From Candidatus Parcubacteria bacterium (lineage in GTDB: Bacteria; Patescibacteriota; Minisyncoccia; UBA6257; HR35): a stretch of DNA of 38,547 nucleotides. Below, in pieces: positions 15,101-22,382 of this stretch (position 1 is its first letter; each line of letters starts with the position of its first letter). The translations under genes and the position numbers were made by a program. The notes under the pieces were generated by a model that was given only the letters and a program-made list of their open reading frames with translations, was not told the origin of the DNA and did not search any database. The DNA is taken from the NCBI GenBank assembly GCA_026004535.1, contig BPJI01000003.1, positions 1 to 38,547 of the forward strand. The letters are read 5' to 3'.

Positions 15101-15144
15101 AGAATATAAAGAATAATGATTATTGTTTTCTTTTTTAGTTCCAT
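12127..15144 (-). CDS. Fibre/adhesin with S74 self-cleaving chaperone domain
   Basis: I use the ATG at 15144 (1005 aa) rather than the TTG at 15150. A signal or anchor helix covers about 5-30. Residues 40-240 are Asn/Tyr-rich. Several NVGIGTTTPxxKLxVxG blocks follow, the hallmark of phage-type and DPANN fibre shafts. Two identical 194-residue units occupy about 428-815. From about 853 comes an endosialidase-type intramolecular chaperone (Peptidase S74): SDITTKKNI supplies Ser853 and Lys858, the Ser/Lys pair five residues apart used for self-cleavage in this family, and GFLADDVASMYPEWV is its typical core. A terminal coiled coil (QNQEQQKQINQLQTQ) would make the trimer. Role: trimeric host-binding fibre, cut after folding. 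Unit 2 has Asn for Thr828 (G12662T). Confidence 0.85.
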   Translation of the reverse strand: MELKKKTIIIILYILVLLFLFLFLLQAVSAQFGFDESTKNALKIINYNNYTINATEVAHNNLTGLQGGDVGEYYHLKQLPYNALNNNYDKWITNTVNNLVNYFTKSEILSFGYYNLSSFNINDYYLKSNPYSYVNTTSAQNLNYLVLSKWLNITDRPTNLSFFIDDLGNRGYTHLSNFTNNLGFWNDTYATFNKTYADTLYYSKTNPLNFINKTQGDTYYILRGGDTITTGNYVFSQNFTVGSNVLFVNSNTGNVGIGTTTPQQKLHVNGSAVFNGTINMDNNKIINLANATNPQDAVTLSQLQEVNTSAGFVKGSIVQGTGMSISGTLTDRLVGSGNVTFSLSNTGVTAGTYGGDIVVGRFTVDNQGRITSASNVTIRDASATQSGVVSTGTQTFAGAKTFNNSVVVGQNFTVDTNTLFVNSNTDRVGIGTTSPNEKLEVAGRLKISSSQGWPGAFSGGVMYYNSGSGLVIAGNGTTYDVDITNRNGVDLIAIPGGTTNIYLGGNVGIGTSTPQAKLEVAGNILINGSGDPVFTLAHNVASNRFSRIISNSGVSSNYNGLALESNTKSDGSQGNTGLSSWAVDIGGSDHLTYSNGDTFTIRRRPPAGSYSEVFRITNTGNVGIGTTSPNEKLEVAGRLKISSSQGWPGAFSGGVMYYNSGSGLVIAGNGTTYDVDITNRNGVDLIAIPGGTTNIYLGGNVGIGTSTPQAKLEVAGNILINGSGDPVFTLAHNVASNRFSRIISNSGVSSNYNGLALESNTKSDGSQGNTGLSSWAVDIGGSDHLTYSNGDTFTIRRRPPAGSYSEVFRITNTGNVGIGTTTPTAKLTVVGDVNITGCYTLSNGTIVGGSCVSDITTKKNIQEYNVSLNKLLLLSPKRFEYKNTSILAGVKSYLECTEDTFDENGSLLSKGTCTNKTENIYYTFPSGIQKGFLADDVASMYPEWVETDEFGFKRVIYGINWIIELWKQNQEQQKQINQLQTQISLLKGELCLKDPTYSWCSVQIK
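12692..13281. repeat. 582-bp tandem direct repeat, copy a (fibre gene)
   Basis: The period is 582 bp (194 codons) and I see no difference from the adjoining copy at 13274-13863. This stretch is visibly richer in G and C than the rest of the element, for example CGGGGTCGAGGTCCCGATGC, which suggests that the cassette came from elsewhere. Confidence 0.9.
13274..13863. repeat. 582-bp tandem direct repeat, copy b (fibre gene)
   Basis: This is the second copy of the 582-bp cassette. Identity at silent positions means that the duplication is recent or is kept identical by gene conversion. Each unit contains two NVGIGT blocks flanking a long insert. Confidence 0.9.
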
Positions 15145-15146
15145 TT

Positions 15147-15878
15147 TCAACTAAACATTTTAAATAATCCACTTTGTTTTTTTACATTATTAATATCAAG
15201 ATTTCTATTTCCCATAAATTCAGCAACCATTGAGTGTCTTCTTATAGAGCCCCTTTCTTCACCCCTCCATGCTCTACTTAATGTTGTATAAACAATAACC
15301 TCTAATTTAGCCACCAACATTCCAGCTTCGTAAAGTTTTTCTCTAAATAATTCATAAAAAAGATTTCTCCTTATAATCTCTCTTTCTTCTTCATTTACTT
15401 GTTTTTTTGAAAATAGTCTATTAAATTCTTTATCGATCTCTTCTTCTGTTGGTAAAGGAAACATAATATGATATTTTAAAAATAGTAAATCATTAAGTTC
15501 AGTCATAAACCGATACATTAATTTGTTAATCTTCTCATCTTCTAGATTACTCAAAAGATTATTTTTATTAATATAAAATCTTAATATTTGCATTATTGAG
15601 TCAACACCCTCATCAGTAAGAACCCTTTTTTCTCTTTCAATTTCTTTCCATTCAATATTTCCAGTTTTTGAATTAATTGTAAAAATATCTTGTCTTAAAA
15701 GATGGAAACATTGATTTAGTATTGAATCTACATCTAATTGTAATTCAACAAGACCTTTCTCTTTTTCTTCTAAAGAAACAGCTAAATCTTGCATTTGAGC
15801 AACAGAAAGAGCGGACCTACTAGAAGAATCCATTGATTGAGATTCTGCTAGTATCCTTGCATATTCTTCTTCATTCAT
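15147..15878 (-). CDS. Soluble helical protein, 243 aa, possible virion protein
   Basis: There is no signal or membrane segment. The protein is mostly helical: SALSVAQMQDLAVSLEEKEK, then a block LDVDSILNQCFHLLRQDIF, then ILRFYINKNNLLSNLEDEKI, and near the end VYTTLSRAWRGEERGSIRR. From memory, the order (LR-D-x-x, then NK/RNT-LSN, then an ALxGxERxSLR block) is shared with uncharacterised virion-type proteins of phages, but I cannot confirm this without a search. It overlaps the 834-aa gene upstream by ATGA and ends just before the fibre start, so it belongs to the head of the late operon. It could be an internal scaffold or connector. Confidence 0.65.
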   Translation of the reverse strand: MNEEEYARILAESQSMDSSSRSALSVAQMQDLAVSLEEKEKGLVELQLDVDSILNQCFHLLRQDIFTINSKTGNIEWKEIEREKRVLTDEGVDSIMQILRFYINKNNLLSNLEDEKINKLMYRFMTELNDLLFLKYHIMFPLPTEEEIDKEFNRLFSKKQVNEEEREIIRRNLFYELFREKLYEAGMLVAKLEVIVYTTLSRAWRGEERGSIRRHSMVAEFMGNRNLDINNVKKQSGLFKMFS

Positions 15879-18379
15879 TTTCTTCTTGCTGATTGGATTT
15901 CAAATATTTCAGATAGTGTTGAAAGCCTATATTTTGGTTTTTCAATAAATATTACTCCAGATGTTGTTGTTTTTGTCTTAAATCCTTTTAACCTTAAATA
16001 TTTATTTATAGAAGGTATCTTAAAAGAGGCAGCTAATGTTTTTGAGGTTACTGATTTTCCAATTTGCAATGCTTCTTTAAATGTTTTCCCAGAACCAACA
16101 ACTTTAAAAACTCCTCCTCTCCTTACTAAAACAGGTATTGATGGAGTAATCTTTGTTGATTGTTTTATCTGTTTGAAAGAAAAGGTAAATCGTAGTTGGT
16201 TATCTATAGATGGAACGGGGATTCTTAGCGGCTGCGGTATTCTTGGGGTTTTAATTAATATTGTTCTTAAAAAGTTTCTTTGTTTTTGTTGCTGACTAAG
16301 TTTAGGGATTTGTAGTTGTATTGTTTTTTGTGTTTGATCTTGTAAATTTTGTTGTTGTGGTATTTGTATTTGTCTTGTTGTGAAATTAATTTTCTGTTTA
16401 GATGTTAAATTTTGACGCAAATTTTGTTGTTGAATGTTTATTTGATCAATCTTTTGATTTTGTTTTATTGGTTGTTTATAAGAAGGAATTTCAAAAACAC
16501 TAATTCTTTGCATAGAAATTTGTTTTGGTTGTGTTTTTTGTGTCGTTGTTGGCTCTGTTGTTATTGGTTTGATTGATATTGTTGTTTTTGTTTGCGCCTT
16601 ATAAACAGACTTGGCAGGTATTTCTTTTATAACACTTTGTAAAACATTTGTTGTTAATGATGATATTTGATTTTTATTTAATGATTTGAATTGATTTGGT
16701 GATTTCTCTGTTGTCTTTTCAAAATAAATTTTTCTTTTAAATAATCCTCTTAAATCAAGAGCAAAAACTGCAAAATTTGAACTCTTTACTGGTTTTGTTT
16801 GTTTACCTCTTTTTAAAATAGAGGTTTTAGAAGAACCAAAACTTAAAGATAATCTTTTGTATAAAGGAATATTAAATCCACCCGAGATAAATTCAGATGT
16901 TGTTGTTTTTGTCTGTCTTCTAATAATCCTACCTGTTGGGAACTCTAAACCATACCTAAAGTATGGCGTTTCAAAACTTTTTATTTTTCCACGAGAAACA
17001 GCCCCCTGTACTCTAACTATTCTTGAACCTTGAGGAAATCTAGCTAAAAAATTATTAAACATAACATCGGCTCTACCAACAAAACCAACTTTCCCACCTT
17101 TAGGTTCACTTATTTTTCCAATAAAGGTGGTTTTTGCTTGATTTTTTTGTATGTCTGTGACAATTTCTGATATTCGACCACTTCTTCCTAGATTAGTCTC
17201 AAAGGCTGTTTCAACCTTTATACCCCTCGCAGTTCTTGTCTCTCTAATAGTAGAAAAACCAGAAATACTTTCCTCCTTTATCATTGGTGTTCTTTTTGGA
17301 ATTAAAGGACCAACTACACGACCGCCTATTTTTCCAACACCCTTAAAGAAAACAATATCACCAGTAATTTTTCCTGCTGTGTATGAAGGATTAAGTCTTA
17401 CATCTCTTGAGAACTGACCACTTGCAAAATATTCGAGTTGAGAGGTAATTAAACCTGAAAATCTAGGGGGTATCGTTGGAATTGTTTGTCTTGGATTTGT
17501 TACTAACTCCTTTCCAAAAGTATAATAAGATTCACCTCTCATTGTGAATGAACCAACAAAACCAGCGGTGAATTGACTAACACTTGGAACAAAACCTCTT
17601 GATGTTGAGAACCTGGTTTTTGAGACTTCTGTATTTATTTTATTAAAAACCTGTTGAACGGGATCACCTTTAAATTCTACTACTTCTAAAGTTGGTCTAA
17701 CTTGAGAACGATAAAACTCCTTTTCCTCTGGAGTAGCTTCTCTAATAACTTGACCAGACTCACTTACTACAAAAACATTAGTAATTGGAACCTTCTTTTG
17801 ACCAACTTTAACTTCTTCTCCAAAGAATCTAAATAATGTCCTACCGCCAAATTTTTCTTCACTTATTACCCTCTCCTGAAGATAAACCTCTTGATTTGCT
17901 AATTTTCTATTTAAAAGAGACATTCTTAATTTTTGTTCTGTTGTTGTCGGTATTTCTTGATTTTGTTGTTGTAATGATCTTGCTAGAGCAATTTGCTGTA
18001 AATTATTAGGGACTGGAGTTTGTCTAGGATTAATATTTGGTGACATAGGAACTTCTCTAACACCACTAGGTGAAGAAGGATCAACTACTAATGTTCCACC
18101 ACCAACGCCTGTTCCAACTGGTGTTCCTGATCTTAATGATGAACCACCAGCTCGAGAAGGGGCAGATGGTCTAGGATTAATATTTGGTGACATAGGAACT
18201 TCTCTAACACCACTAGGTGAAGAAGGATCAACTACTAATGTTCCACCACCAACGCCTGTTCCAACTGGTGTTCCTGGTGGTAAAGAAGAAGATGGTTGTT
18301 TTGTTGGTTGAGATGGTTGTGTCGGTTGTTTTTGTGGTTTTCTTCTAAAAATTCTTCTTAATGTATCACCTATACCCAT
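15875..18379 (-). CDS. 834-aa repeat-rich protein, first gene of the late operon
   Basis: The short basic N-terminus (IGDTLRRIFRRKPQK) could bind nucleic acid or lipid heads. A Pro/Gln/Ser linker follows, then two near-identical 36-residue units (about 35-70 and 84-119; GTPVGTGVGGGTLVVD is the core). A middle part of about 400 residues contains strands and Gly-rich turns (PSYTAGKITGDIVFFKGVGK). A Gln/Lys/Thr-rich low-complexity region (about 560-700) precedes a C-terminal globular segment with VLVRRGGVFKVVGSGKTFKE. There is no signal peptide and no clear membrane helix. As the largest soluble protein of the operon, placed directly behind its promoter, it may be an internal virion or nucleoprotein. 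No family is recognised. Confidence 0.7.
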   Translation of the reverse strand: MGIGDTLRRIFRRKPQKQPTQPSQPTKQPSSSLPPGTPVGTGVGGGTLVVDPSSPSGVREVPMSPNINPRPSAPSRAGGSSLRSGTPVGTGVGGGTLVVDPSSPSGVREVPMSPNINPRQTPVPNNLQQIALARSLQQQNQEIPTTTEQKLRMSLLNRKLANQEVYLQERVISEEKFGGRTLFRFFGEEVKVGQKKVPITNVFVVSESGQVIREATPEEKEFYRSQVRPTLEVVEFKGDPVQQVFNKINTEVSKTRFSTSRGFVPSVSQFTAGFVGSFTMRGESYYTFGKELVTNPRQTIPTIPPRFSGLITSQLEYFASGQFSRDVRLNPSYTAGKITGDIVFFKGVGKIGGRVVGPLIPKRTPMIKEESISGFSTIRETRTARGIKVETAFETNLGRSGRISEIVTDIQKNQAKTTFIGKISEPKGGKVGFVGRADVMFNNFLARFPQGSRIVRVQGAVSRGKIKSFETPYFRYGLEFPTGRIIRRQTKTTTSEFISGGFNIPLYKRLSLSFGSSKTSILKRGKQTKPVKSSNFAVFALDLRGLFKRKIYFEKTTEKSPNQFKSLNKNQISSLTTNVLQSVIKEIPAKSVYKAQTKTTISIKPITTEPTTTQKTQPKQISMQRISVFEIPSYKQPIKQNQKIDQINIQQQNLRQNLTSKQKINFTTRQIQIPQQQNLQDQTQKTIQLQIPKLSQQQKQRNFLRTILIKTPRIPQPLRIPVPSIDNQLRFTFSFKQIKQSTKITPSIPVLVRRGGVFKVVGSGKTFKEALQIGKSVTSKTLAASFKIPSINKYLRLKGFKTKTTTSGVIFIEKPKYRLSTLSEIFEIQSARRK
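18022..18129. repeat. 108-bp direct repeat, copy a (834-aa gene)
   Basis: This repeat is identical to 18169-18276 at a spacing of 147 bp (49 codons). It contains the 25-bp segment CTAGGATTAATATTTGGTGA-CATAG that is duplicated once more in unit 2. Confidence 0.9.
18169..18276. repeat. 108-bp direct repeat, copy b (834-aa gene)
   Basis: Partner of 18022-18129. The pair makes this gene start prone to slippage and deletion, since loss of one unit would keep the frame. Confidence 0.9.
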
Positions 18380-18441
18380 TTAACTCTCTTTCACTTCCAC
18401 CCCCTTTAAAAAGTAACTATGTAACTTATATGTCTTTCAAG

Positions 18442-18452
18442 TATATATATTT
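18442..18452 (-). promoter_or_regulatory. TATA box of the leftward late operon
   Basis: On the minus strand this reads AATATATATAC, about 70 bases before the ATG at 18379. Transcription would start near 18418-18425. The leader contains AAAGGGGGTGG. Confidence 0.5.
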
Positions 18453-18597
18453 TTCTATTTTTGTTTTTTTGATTTTTTCTTTTTCTTCTCTTCTTTTTTC
18501 ACAAAGAGGGGCGTATCTGTATAAGATTCTCTTCTTCGTTCCCAATATGTTTTCATTTTAAAAACTTATTTTTATTATTATAAAATAATCACTAAAA

Positions 18598-18606
18598 TTT
18601 ATAAAT
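18598..18606 (+). promoter_or_regulatory. TATA box of the Sm-like/rep unit
   Basis: TTTATAAAT overlaps the ATG at 18605, which therefore cannot be the real start. With transcription beginning about 26 bases on, the ATG at 18638 would be reached after a leader of about ten bases. An upstream block at 18564-18595 resembles 1043-1072. Confidence 0.55.
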
Positions 18607-18637
18607 GTTTTTCTTTTTATATTACTTAATTTTTTTA

Positions 18638-18862
18638 ATGATAAGAATGACAAAAACGAATAACACAATCAAAAAAGTTGAATTCTATCACAAAAATAAA
18701 AGTTTTGTCTTCATAAAAACTACTTTTGGAAGATTTTATAACGGAACAATTATCAGCTATACAAAAGAGTATATAATTCTTTCAGATAGAGTTTTAAATG
18801 AAATTCTAATCCCAATCGAAGAAATTGAAATAATTGAAAGACATAAAGAAAAACAAAGTTAA
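18638..18862 (+). CDS. Sm-like small beta-barrel protein, 74 aa
   Basis: The frame is open from 18605, but that ATG lies inside the TATA box, so the start is at 18638 or 18647. After a polar N-terminus the sequence alternates like an Sm fold: VEFYHKNKSFVFIKTTFGRF, then YNGTIISYTKEYIILSD, then VLNEILIPIEEIEIIE. Sm proteins show strands of this spacing with a G after the second strand (here NGTI) and a final I-P-x-x-x-I strand. Such proteins form rings that bind U-rich RNA. It ends one base before the rep ATG, so it is co-transcribed with rep and may bind the rep mRNA or the replication complex. The fold assignment is moderately sure, the role is not. Confidence 0.65.
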   Translation: MIRMTKTNNTIKKVEFYHKNKSFVFIKTTFGRFYNGTIISYTKEYIILSDRVLNEILIPIEEIEIIERHKEKQS

Positions 18863-18863
18863 A

Positions 18864-20120
18864 ATGCTAAATGAAATTAACGAAGAAAAGATTAAGTTAA
18901 TTTATGAAAATCCTTTTATTAATTTAGAAGAAGAGGAGGAAAAAGCAAAACAAAAATTAAAAGATATTTTTTTCACAATTAAAGATATTTTCCAGTATTA
19001 TTGTGATTTAAATGAAGAGTACTACACAATAATACCTTTGTGGGTGATTGGAACTTATTTTCATAAAAATTTTCCAAGTTATCCATACTTATTCCTTAAC
19101 GCTACTAAAGGCTCAGGTAAAAGTAGGACAGTTAACTTAATAGTTACTCTCTCAAAAGAAGGTATAATGTTAAATTCCTTAACAGAAGCGGTATTGTTTA
19201 GAACTAATGGAACTTTAGGAATTGATGAGTTTGAAAGTGTTGAGAGAAAGGGAAAAGAGGGTTTAAGAGAATTGTTGAACTCAGCATATAAACAAGGAAC
19301 CTTAGTTAAACGTATGAAAAAAGTTAAAACCTTAAAGGGTGAGGATCAAGTTGTTGAGACCTTTGAAGTTTATAGACCTATTGTAATGGCTAATATATGG
19401 GGTATGGAAGATGTTCTTGGAGATAGGTGTATAACCCTTATTTTAGAAAAGTCAAACAAACCAGACATAGTAAATCTTATTGAGATCTTTCGTGACGATT
19501 CTACTGTTAAAAAGGTAATTGAGGATTTAAAAGAGATTTCTGAGGGTAGTTTGTGCCGTTTTTTCCGTTTGTGTCGTAAGGAAAATATATATAATATATA
19601 CAAAGAATGGAATAATTTTATTAAAGAAAACGTCACTAACGTTACTAACATCACTAACACCACTAACGTCACTAACAGCACTAGATATATTAAAGAACCA
19701 GATACTCTATTTAAAGTAATAAAAGAAATGAAGGTTATGGGTAGAGATTTAGAATTATGTTTTCCTTTACTTTTAATTGCTAATGAAATATCTGAAGATC
19801 TACTTGAAGAGACAGCTAATATTTTATCAGATATAATCTTAAAAAAAAGAGAAGAAGAATTTATAGAGAACAAAGATATAAATTTAATTGATTTTGTTTC
19901 TCAAAAAGAAGAATCTGAATCTTTTGTTTCTATTAAAACACTAACTTATGAATTCAAAAATTGGTTATCTAGTGAAGAAGAATGGATAAATGAAAAGTGG
20001 ATGGGACGTGCTTTAAAAAGATTAAATCTTATAAAATATAAAAGAAAAATAGGAAATAGAGGTAGAGAAGTTATTTTAGATGTTAAGAAGGCTAAAGAAA
20101 AAATAAAGATGTTTAAATAA
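18864..20120 (+). CDS. Replication AAA+ ATPase/helicase with winged helix (complete copy)
   Basis: This is a 418-aa protein from the ATG at 18864. An in-frame TTG at 18834 lies inside the previous gene and is less likely. After an acidic N-terminus, NATKGSGKSR (79-88) is a Walker A loop with Lys86, and TLGIDEFES (117-125) is Walker B with Asp121-Glu122. VMANIWG and DRCITLILEKS fit sensor 1 and an arginine finger. A six-fold NxT linker (256-273) separates this core from a C-terminal winged helix (about 370-418: WMGRALKRLNLIKYKRKIGN). The layout matches replication helicases and initiators of archaeal plasmids and viruses. No primase domain is present, so host primase would be needed. Confidence 0.8.
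   Translation: MLNEINEEKIKLIYENPFINLEEEEEKAKQKLKDIFFTIKDIFQYYCDLNEEYYTIIPLWVIGTYFHKNFPSYPYLFLNATKGSGKSRTVNLIVTLSKEGIMLNSLTEAVLFRTNGTLGIDEFESVERKGKEGLRELLNSAYKQGTLVKRMKKVKTLKGEDQVVETFEVYRPIVMANIWGMEDVLGDRCITLILEKSNKPDIVNLIEIFRDDSTVKKVIEDLKEISEGSLCRFFRLCRKENIYNIYKEWNNFIKENVTNVTNITNTTNVTNSTRYIKEPDTLFKVIKEMKVMGRDLELCFPLLLIANEISEDLLEETANILSDIILKKREEEFIENKDINLIDFVSQKEESESFVSIKTLTYEFKNWLSSEEEWINEKWMGRALKRLNLIKYKRKIGNRGREVILDVKKAKEKIKMFK
19629..19682 (+). repeat. Six 9-bp repeats, unit 2
   Basis: Same array as at 368-421, unchanged in all six units. Confidence 0.8.
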
Positions 20121-20183
20121 AAAAAGTAACCACCCTAGAAAAATTAAAAAAATATTTAAATAATAGCTTTTTAGTATTTTAAC

Positions 20184-20275
20184 AAGAAAGAGGAAAGAAA
20201 AAAGATAGGTTTTTCCTAAACCTCTTTTTTCCTATCTTTTTTCAAAGGTTGCTTCAGCCCCTTTTCCTCTTTCTT
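20184..20275. repeat. 92-bp nested inverted repeat, unit 2
   Basis: Identical to 923-1014. It sits in the 265-bp gap 20121-20385. Confidence 0.75.
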
Positions 20276-20351
20276 CTTTTTTACTACTTCTTTTTAATCT
20301 TTTACTTATTTTTAACTATAAAATAGTTACTAATAATACTAATAAAAATAG

Positions 20352-20364
20352 AAATATTTATAAA
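20352..20364 (+). promoter_or_regulatory. TATA box of the rightward operon, unit 2
   Basis: Same sequence and spacing to the ATG at 20386 as in unit 1. Confidence 0.6.
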
Positions 20365-20385
20365 CCTATTTTTCTTATATTAATC

Positions 20386-20583
20386 ATGCGAAGAATAAGA
20401 AAAGTGAGGAAATTTGGTAACTCGTGGGTTATTTCTTTATATAAATTTGATATATTAGACTTTGGGATTGAAGAGGGTTCTCTTGTTGATATTTCTGATA
20501 TAGTTGTTTTAAATGGAAATAAAAAAGAATCAAGAAATAATAAAAGTAAGGAGGATAAAGGTAATAAAGAAAATGAACAATGA
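20386..20583 (+). CDS. AbrB-like regulator, unit 2
   Basis: Protein identical to 1125-1322. It stands directly behind the complete rep gene and the nested repeat, showing the true upstream context that is cut at the left edge of unit 1. Confidence 0.65.
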   Translation: MRRIRKVRKFGNSWVISLYKFDILDFGIEEGSLVDISDIVVLNGNKKESRNNKSKEDKGNKENEQ

Positions 20584-20801
20584 CTCTATCAGATTTTTTA
20601 ATACAAACAATAGTACAAACAATTTCAAATCTTATTTCAAACTCTGCTTGGTTCATTTTGTTTTATTTGGGGTTTAAAATGATAACGAAAGAAATTAAAA
20701 AATTTTCAAAGGAAATCCCTTTGTGGATAGAAAATTATCATAAAAAACAATTAGAGAGGATAAGAATACAAGAAGCTTTAAATATGAGGAGAATGAGATG
20801 A
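20580..20801 (+). CDS. Small membrane protein, 73 aa, unit 2
   Basis: Identical to the protein at 1319-1540, with the same ATGA overlaps on both sides. Confidence 0.6.
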   Translation: MTLSDFLIQTIVQTISNLISNSAWFILFYLGFKMITKEIKKFSKEIPLWIENYHKKQLERIRIQEALNMRRMR

Positions 20802-21031
20802 AAACAAAAAATGAAAGACTAAAAGGTTTAATTAACTTTTTAAACGAAAGAAACGAGAAAATGAATAAACCATTTGCCGAAAGAGTAGTTGAAGATCTAA
20901 AAGAAGGTGTTGTTTTCTTTTGCCCTAATTGTAAAAAAAGAAAAGAAATGAGTTATAGACCAGTAGTTGTTTTATGTTCTTGTGGTTATTATATGCAGGA
21001 AATGAAAGGAGGTATTAAAAAATGGCAGTAA
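20798..21031 (+). CDS. Zinc-ribbon protein, unit 2
   Basis: Identical to the protein at 1537-1770, with both CPNC and CSC ligand pairs intact. Confidence 0.65.
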   Translation: MKTKNERLKGLINFLNERNEKMNKPFAERVVEDLKEGVVFFCPNCKKRKEMSYRPVVVLCSCGYYMQEMKGGIKKWQ

Positions 21032-21231
21032 AAAAGATTGGGCGAGTCTGGCGAACAAAAAAAAGGAGCACTGATGTTGTTATGAGTGGTCAGTTGATAG
21101 ATGGCGCTAAAATAGGTATTATAAGAGCTAAAGATAAAAATAAAAGGCTTATCCCAGACACGTATGATGTTATTGCTTTCGTTGAACCGCCAGTAATTAA
21201 AATAAAAAACACCCAAGAAGAAAATTTTTAA
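21022..21231 (+). CDS. Small basic protein, 69 aa, unit 2
   Basis: Identical to the protein at 1761-1970, with GGAGG ten bases before the ATG. Confidence 0.6.
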   Translation: MAVKKIGRVWRTKKRSTDVVMSGQLIDGAKIGIIRAKDKNKRLIPDTYDVIAFVEPPVIKIKNTQEENF

Positions 21232-21247
21232 AATAAAAAATTAAAGA

Positions 21248-21367
21248 ATGGAAAATAAAGAAGAGTGGGATTGTCCTTTACATGATGAATTTGAAAAAGG
21301 ATGTCATCATTGTTGGGAATGTTTAAAGATAAAAATAATAAAAGATGGGGGCGATGATTTCGACTGA
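21248..21367 (+). CDS. 39-aa zinc-finger microprotein, unit 2
   Basis: Same frame as 1987-2106, with the CPLH and CHHCWEC ligands unchanged. Confidence 0.6.
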   Translation: MENKEEWDCPLHDEFEKGCHHCWECLKIKIIKDGGDDFD

Positions 21368-21369
21368 AG

Positions 21370-22062
21370 ATGGTTAACATATTTGGTTATAATTTAAATA
21401 TAAATGTTCAAAGTATATTTGGAACGGGGTTTTTTGTAGTTTTATTAGTCATTTTTATTGGTATTATTTTAATTGGTTTAATTTTTATTTTAATGTTTTT
21501 TAAAACTTACAAATATAGGGTTGTTTTATTTGAAAATGTTTCTAATCAAGGCATCCAGCCAGTAGCTAGAACAAGAGCAAAAAAAATAAGAATTGGTCAG
21601 GGTGGAGCCGAAATACTAAAAACATGGGCTGGCAAACTTTATTTACCTGCTACAAAAATGGTTGGGAAAAATGTTTATTGGTTTTATAAAGCTAATGATG
21701 GTTATTTTTATAATGTTGGGTTAGGTGATTTTGATACTAGATTAAAAAACTTAAAACTTGAACCAATTGAAAGAGATATGAAATTGTTTTATTTAAATAT
21801 TGAAAGAATAGCCCAAGATTCGTATAATAAACCTAAATTTTTAGAGAGGTATGGGGTTCATTTATTATTATTTGTTTTTTTATTAGTTTTTATTCTCGGT
21901 ATGTGGTTTATTATAGGAAAAATAGGTGATGTAACGAAAACACTATCAAATACACAACAAGCTAATAAAGAAGTTGTTGAAGCATTAAGAGACATTTCTC
22001 TCTCACTTGAAAGAATAAGAGGGACACAACCAGTAGGATTAGTTTCCGTTCAAGGAGGATAA
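21370..22062 (+). CDS. Two-span membrane protein, 230 aa, unit 2
   Basis: Identical to the protein at 2109-2801. Confidence 0.7.
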   Translation: MVNIFGYNLNINVQSIFGTGFFVVLLVIFIGIILIGLIFILMFFKTYKYRVVLFENVSNQGIQPVARTRAKKIRIGQGGAEILKTWAGKLYLPATKMVGKNVYWFYKANDGYFYNVGLGDFDTRLKNLKLEPIERDMKLFYLNIERIAQDSYNKPKFLERYGVHLLLFVFLLVFILGMWFIIGKIGDVTKTLSNTQQANKEVVEALRDISLSLERIRGTQPVGLVSVQGG

Positions 22063-22063
22063 A

Positions 22064-22237
22064 ATGGTTTATATAGAAATTATTATTTTGATAGCAATTC
22101 TTTTATTTATAATTATATTTATGATATTAAGAGAAATTTTTAATAAAATAGATGAAAGGAGGTTTATAAAGAAATATGGAGAAGAAGGAATTGGAGCAGC
22201 TAGAGAAGGAGCTCTCAAAACTGAAAGAAGAAAATGA
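22064..22237 (+). CDS. 57-aa single-span membrane protein, unit 2
   Basis: Same frame as 2803-2976. Both the AAGGAGG upstream and the 62-base overlap with the next gene are kept. Confidence 0.65.
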   Translation: MVYIEIIILIAILLFIIIFMILREIFNKIDERRFIKKYGEEGIGAAREGALKTERRK

Positions 22238-22379
22238 ATTTTTAAAACAACAGATTTTATTTTTTAACGAAGTTGAAAAGTTAGAAAATAAAAGTTATTT
22301 TAGGTTTAGGTTGTTAGAGGTACTTGAGTTAATTCACGAGAGTCTTGAAAAAATTGAAAATAAAATAGAAAAAAAGTAG
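22176..22379 (+). CDS. Coiled-coil protein, 67 aa, unit 2
   Basis: Identical to the protein at 2915-3118. Confidence 0.65.
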   Translation: MEKKELEQLEKELSKLKEENEFLKQQILFFNEVEKLENKSYFRFRLLEVLELIHESLEKIENKIEKK

Positions 22380-22382
22380 AAA

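Larger units (their letters stand above)
18380..18637. promoter_or_regulatory. 258-bp divergent promoter region
   Basis: The region separates the leftward late operon from the rightward Sm-like/rep unit. It holds a TATA box for each direction and no convincing gene. TAGTTACT on the minus strand (18412-18419) lies near the expected late start site. The same octamer occurs at 1063-1070 before the rightward operon. Confidence 0.65.
1..19261. repeat. Unit 1 of a head-to-tail dimer of a circular element
   Basis: Every gene here recurs in the same order and orientation 19261 bp further on. Base 1 is the third base of codon Gly133 of the replication gene, and the first two bases of that codon are 38546-38547, so the window closes on itself in frame. 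This is what a circular molecule cut at an arbitrary point looks like. Unit 1 has the intact form of the 834-aa gene. Confidence 0.95.

Noticed and set aside
12127-15150. Bacterial tailed-phage origin based on the S74 fibre
   Set aside because: No terminase, portal, tail tube or tape-measure gene is recognisable. Promoters are of archaeal type, and similar fibre repeats occur in DPANN surface proteins.
18361-18561. 66-codon plus-strand frame with a hydrophobic stretch in the divergent promoter region
   Set aside because: It overlaps the start of the 834-aa gene and the late TATA box. It has no ribosome-binding site, and its hydrophobicity follows from T-rich DNA.
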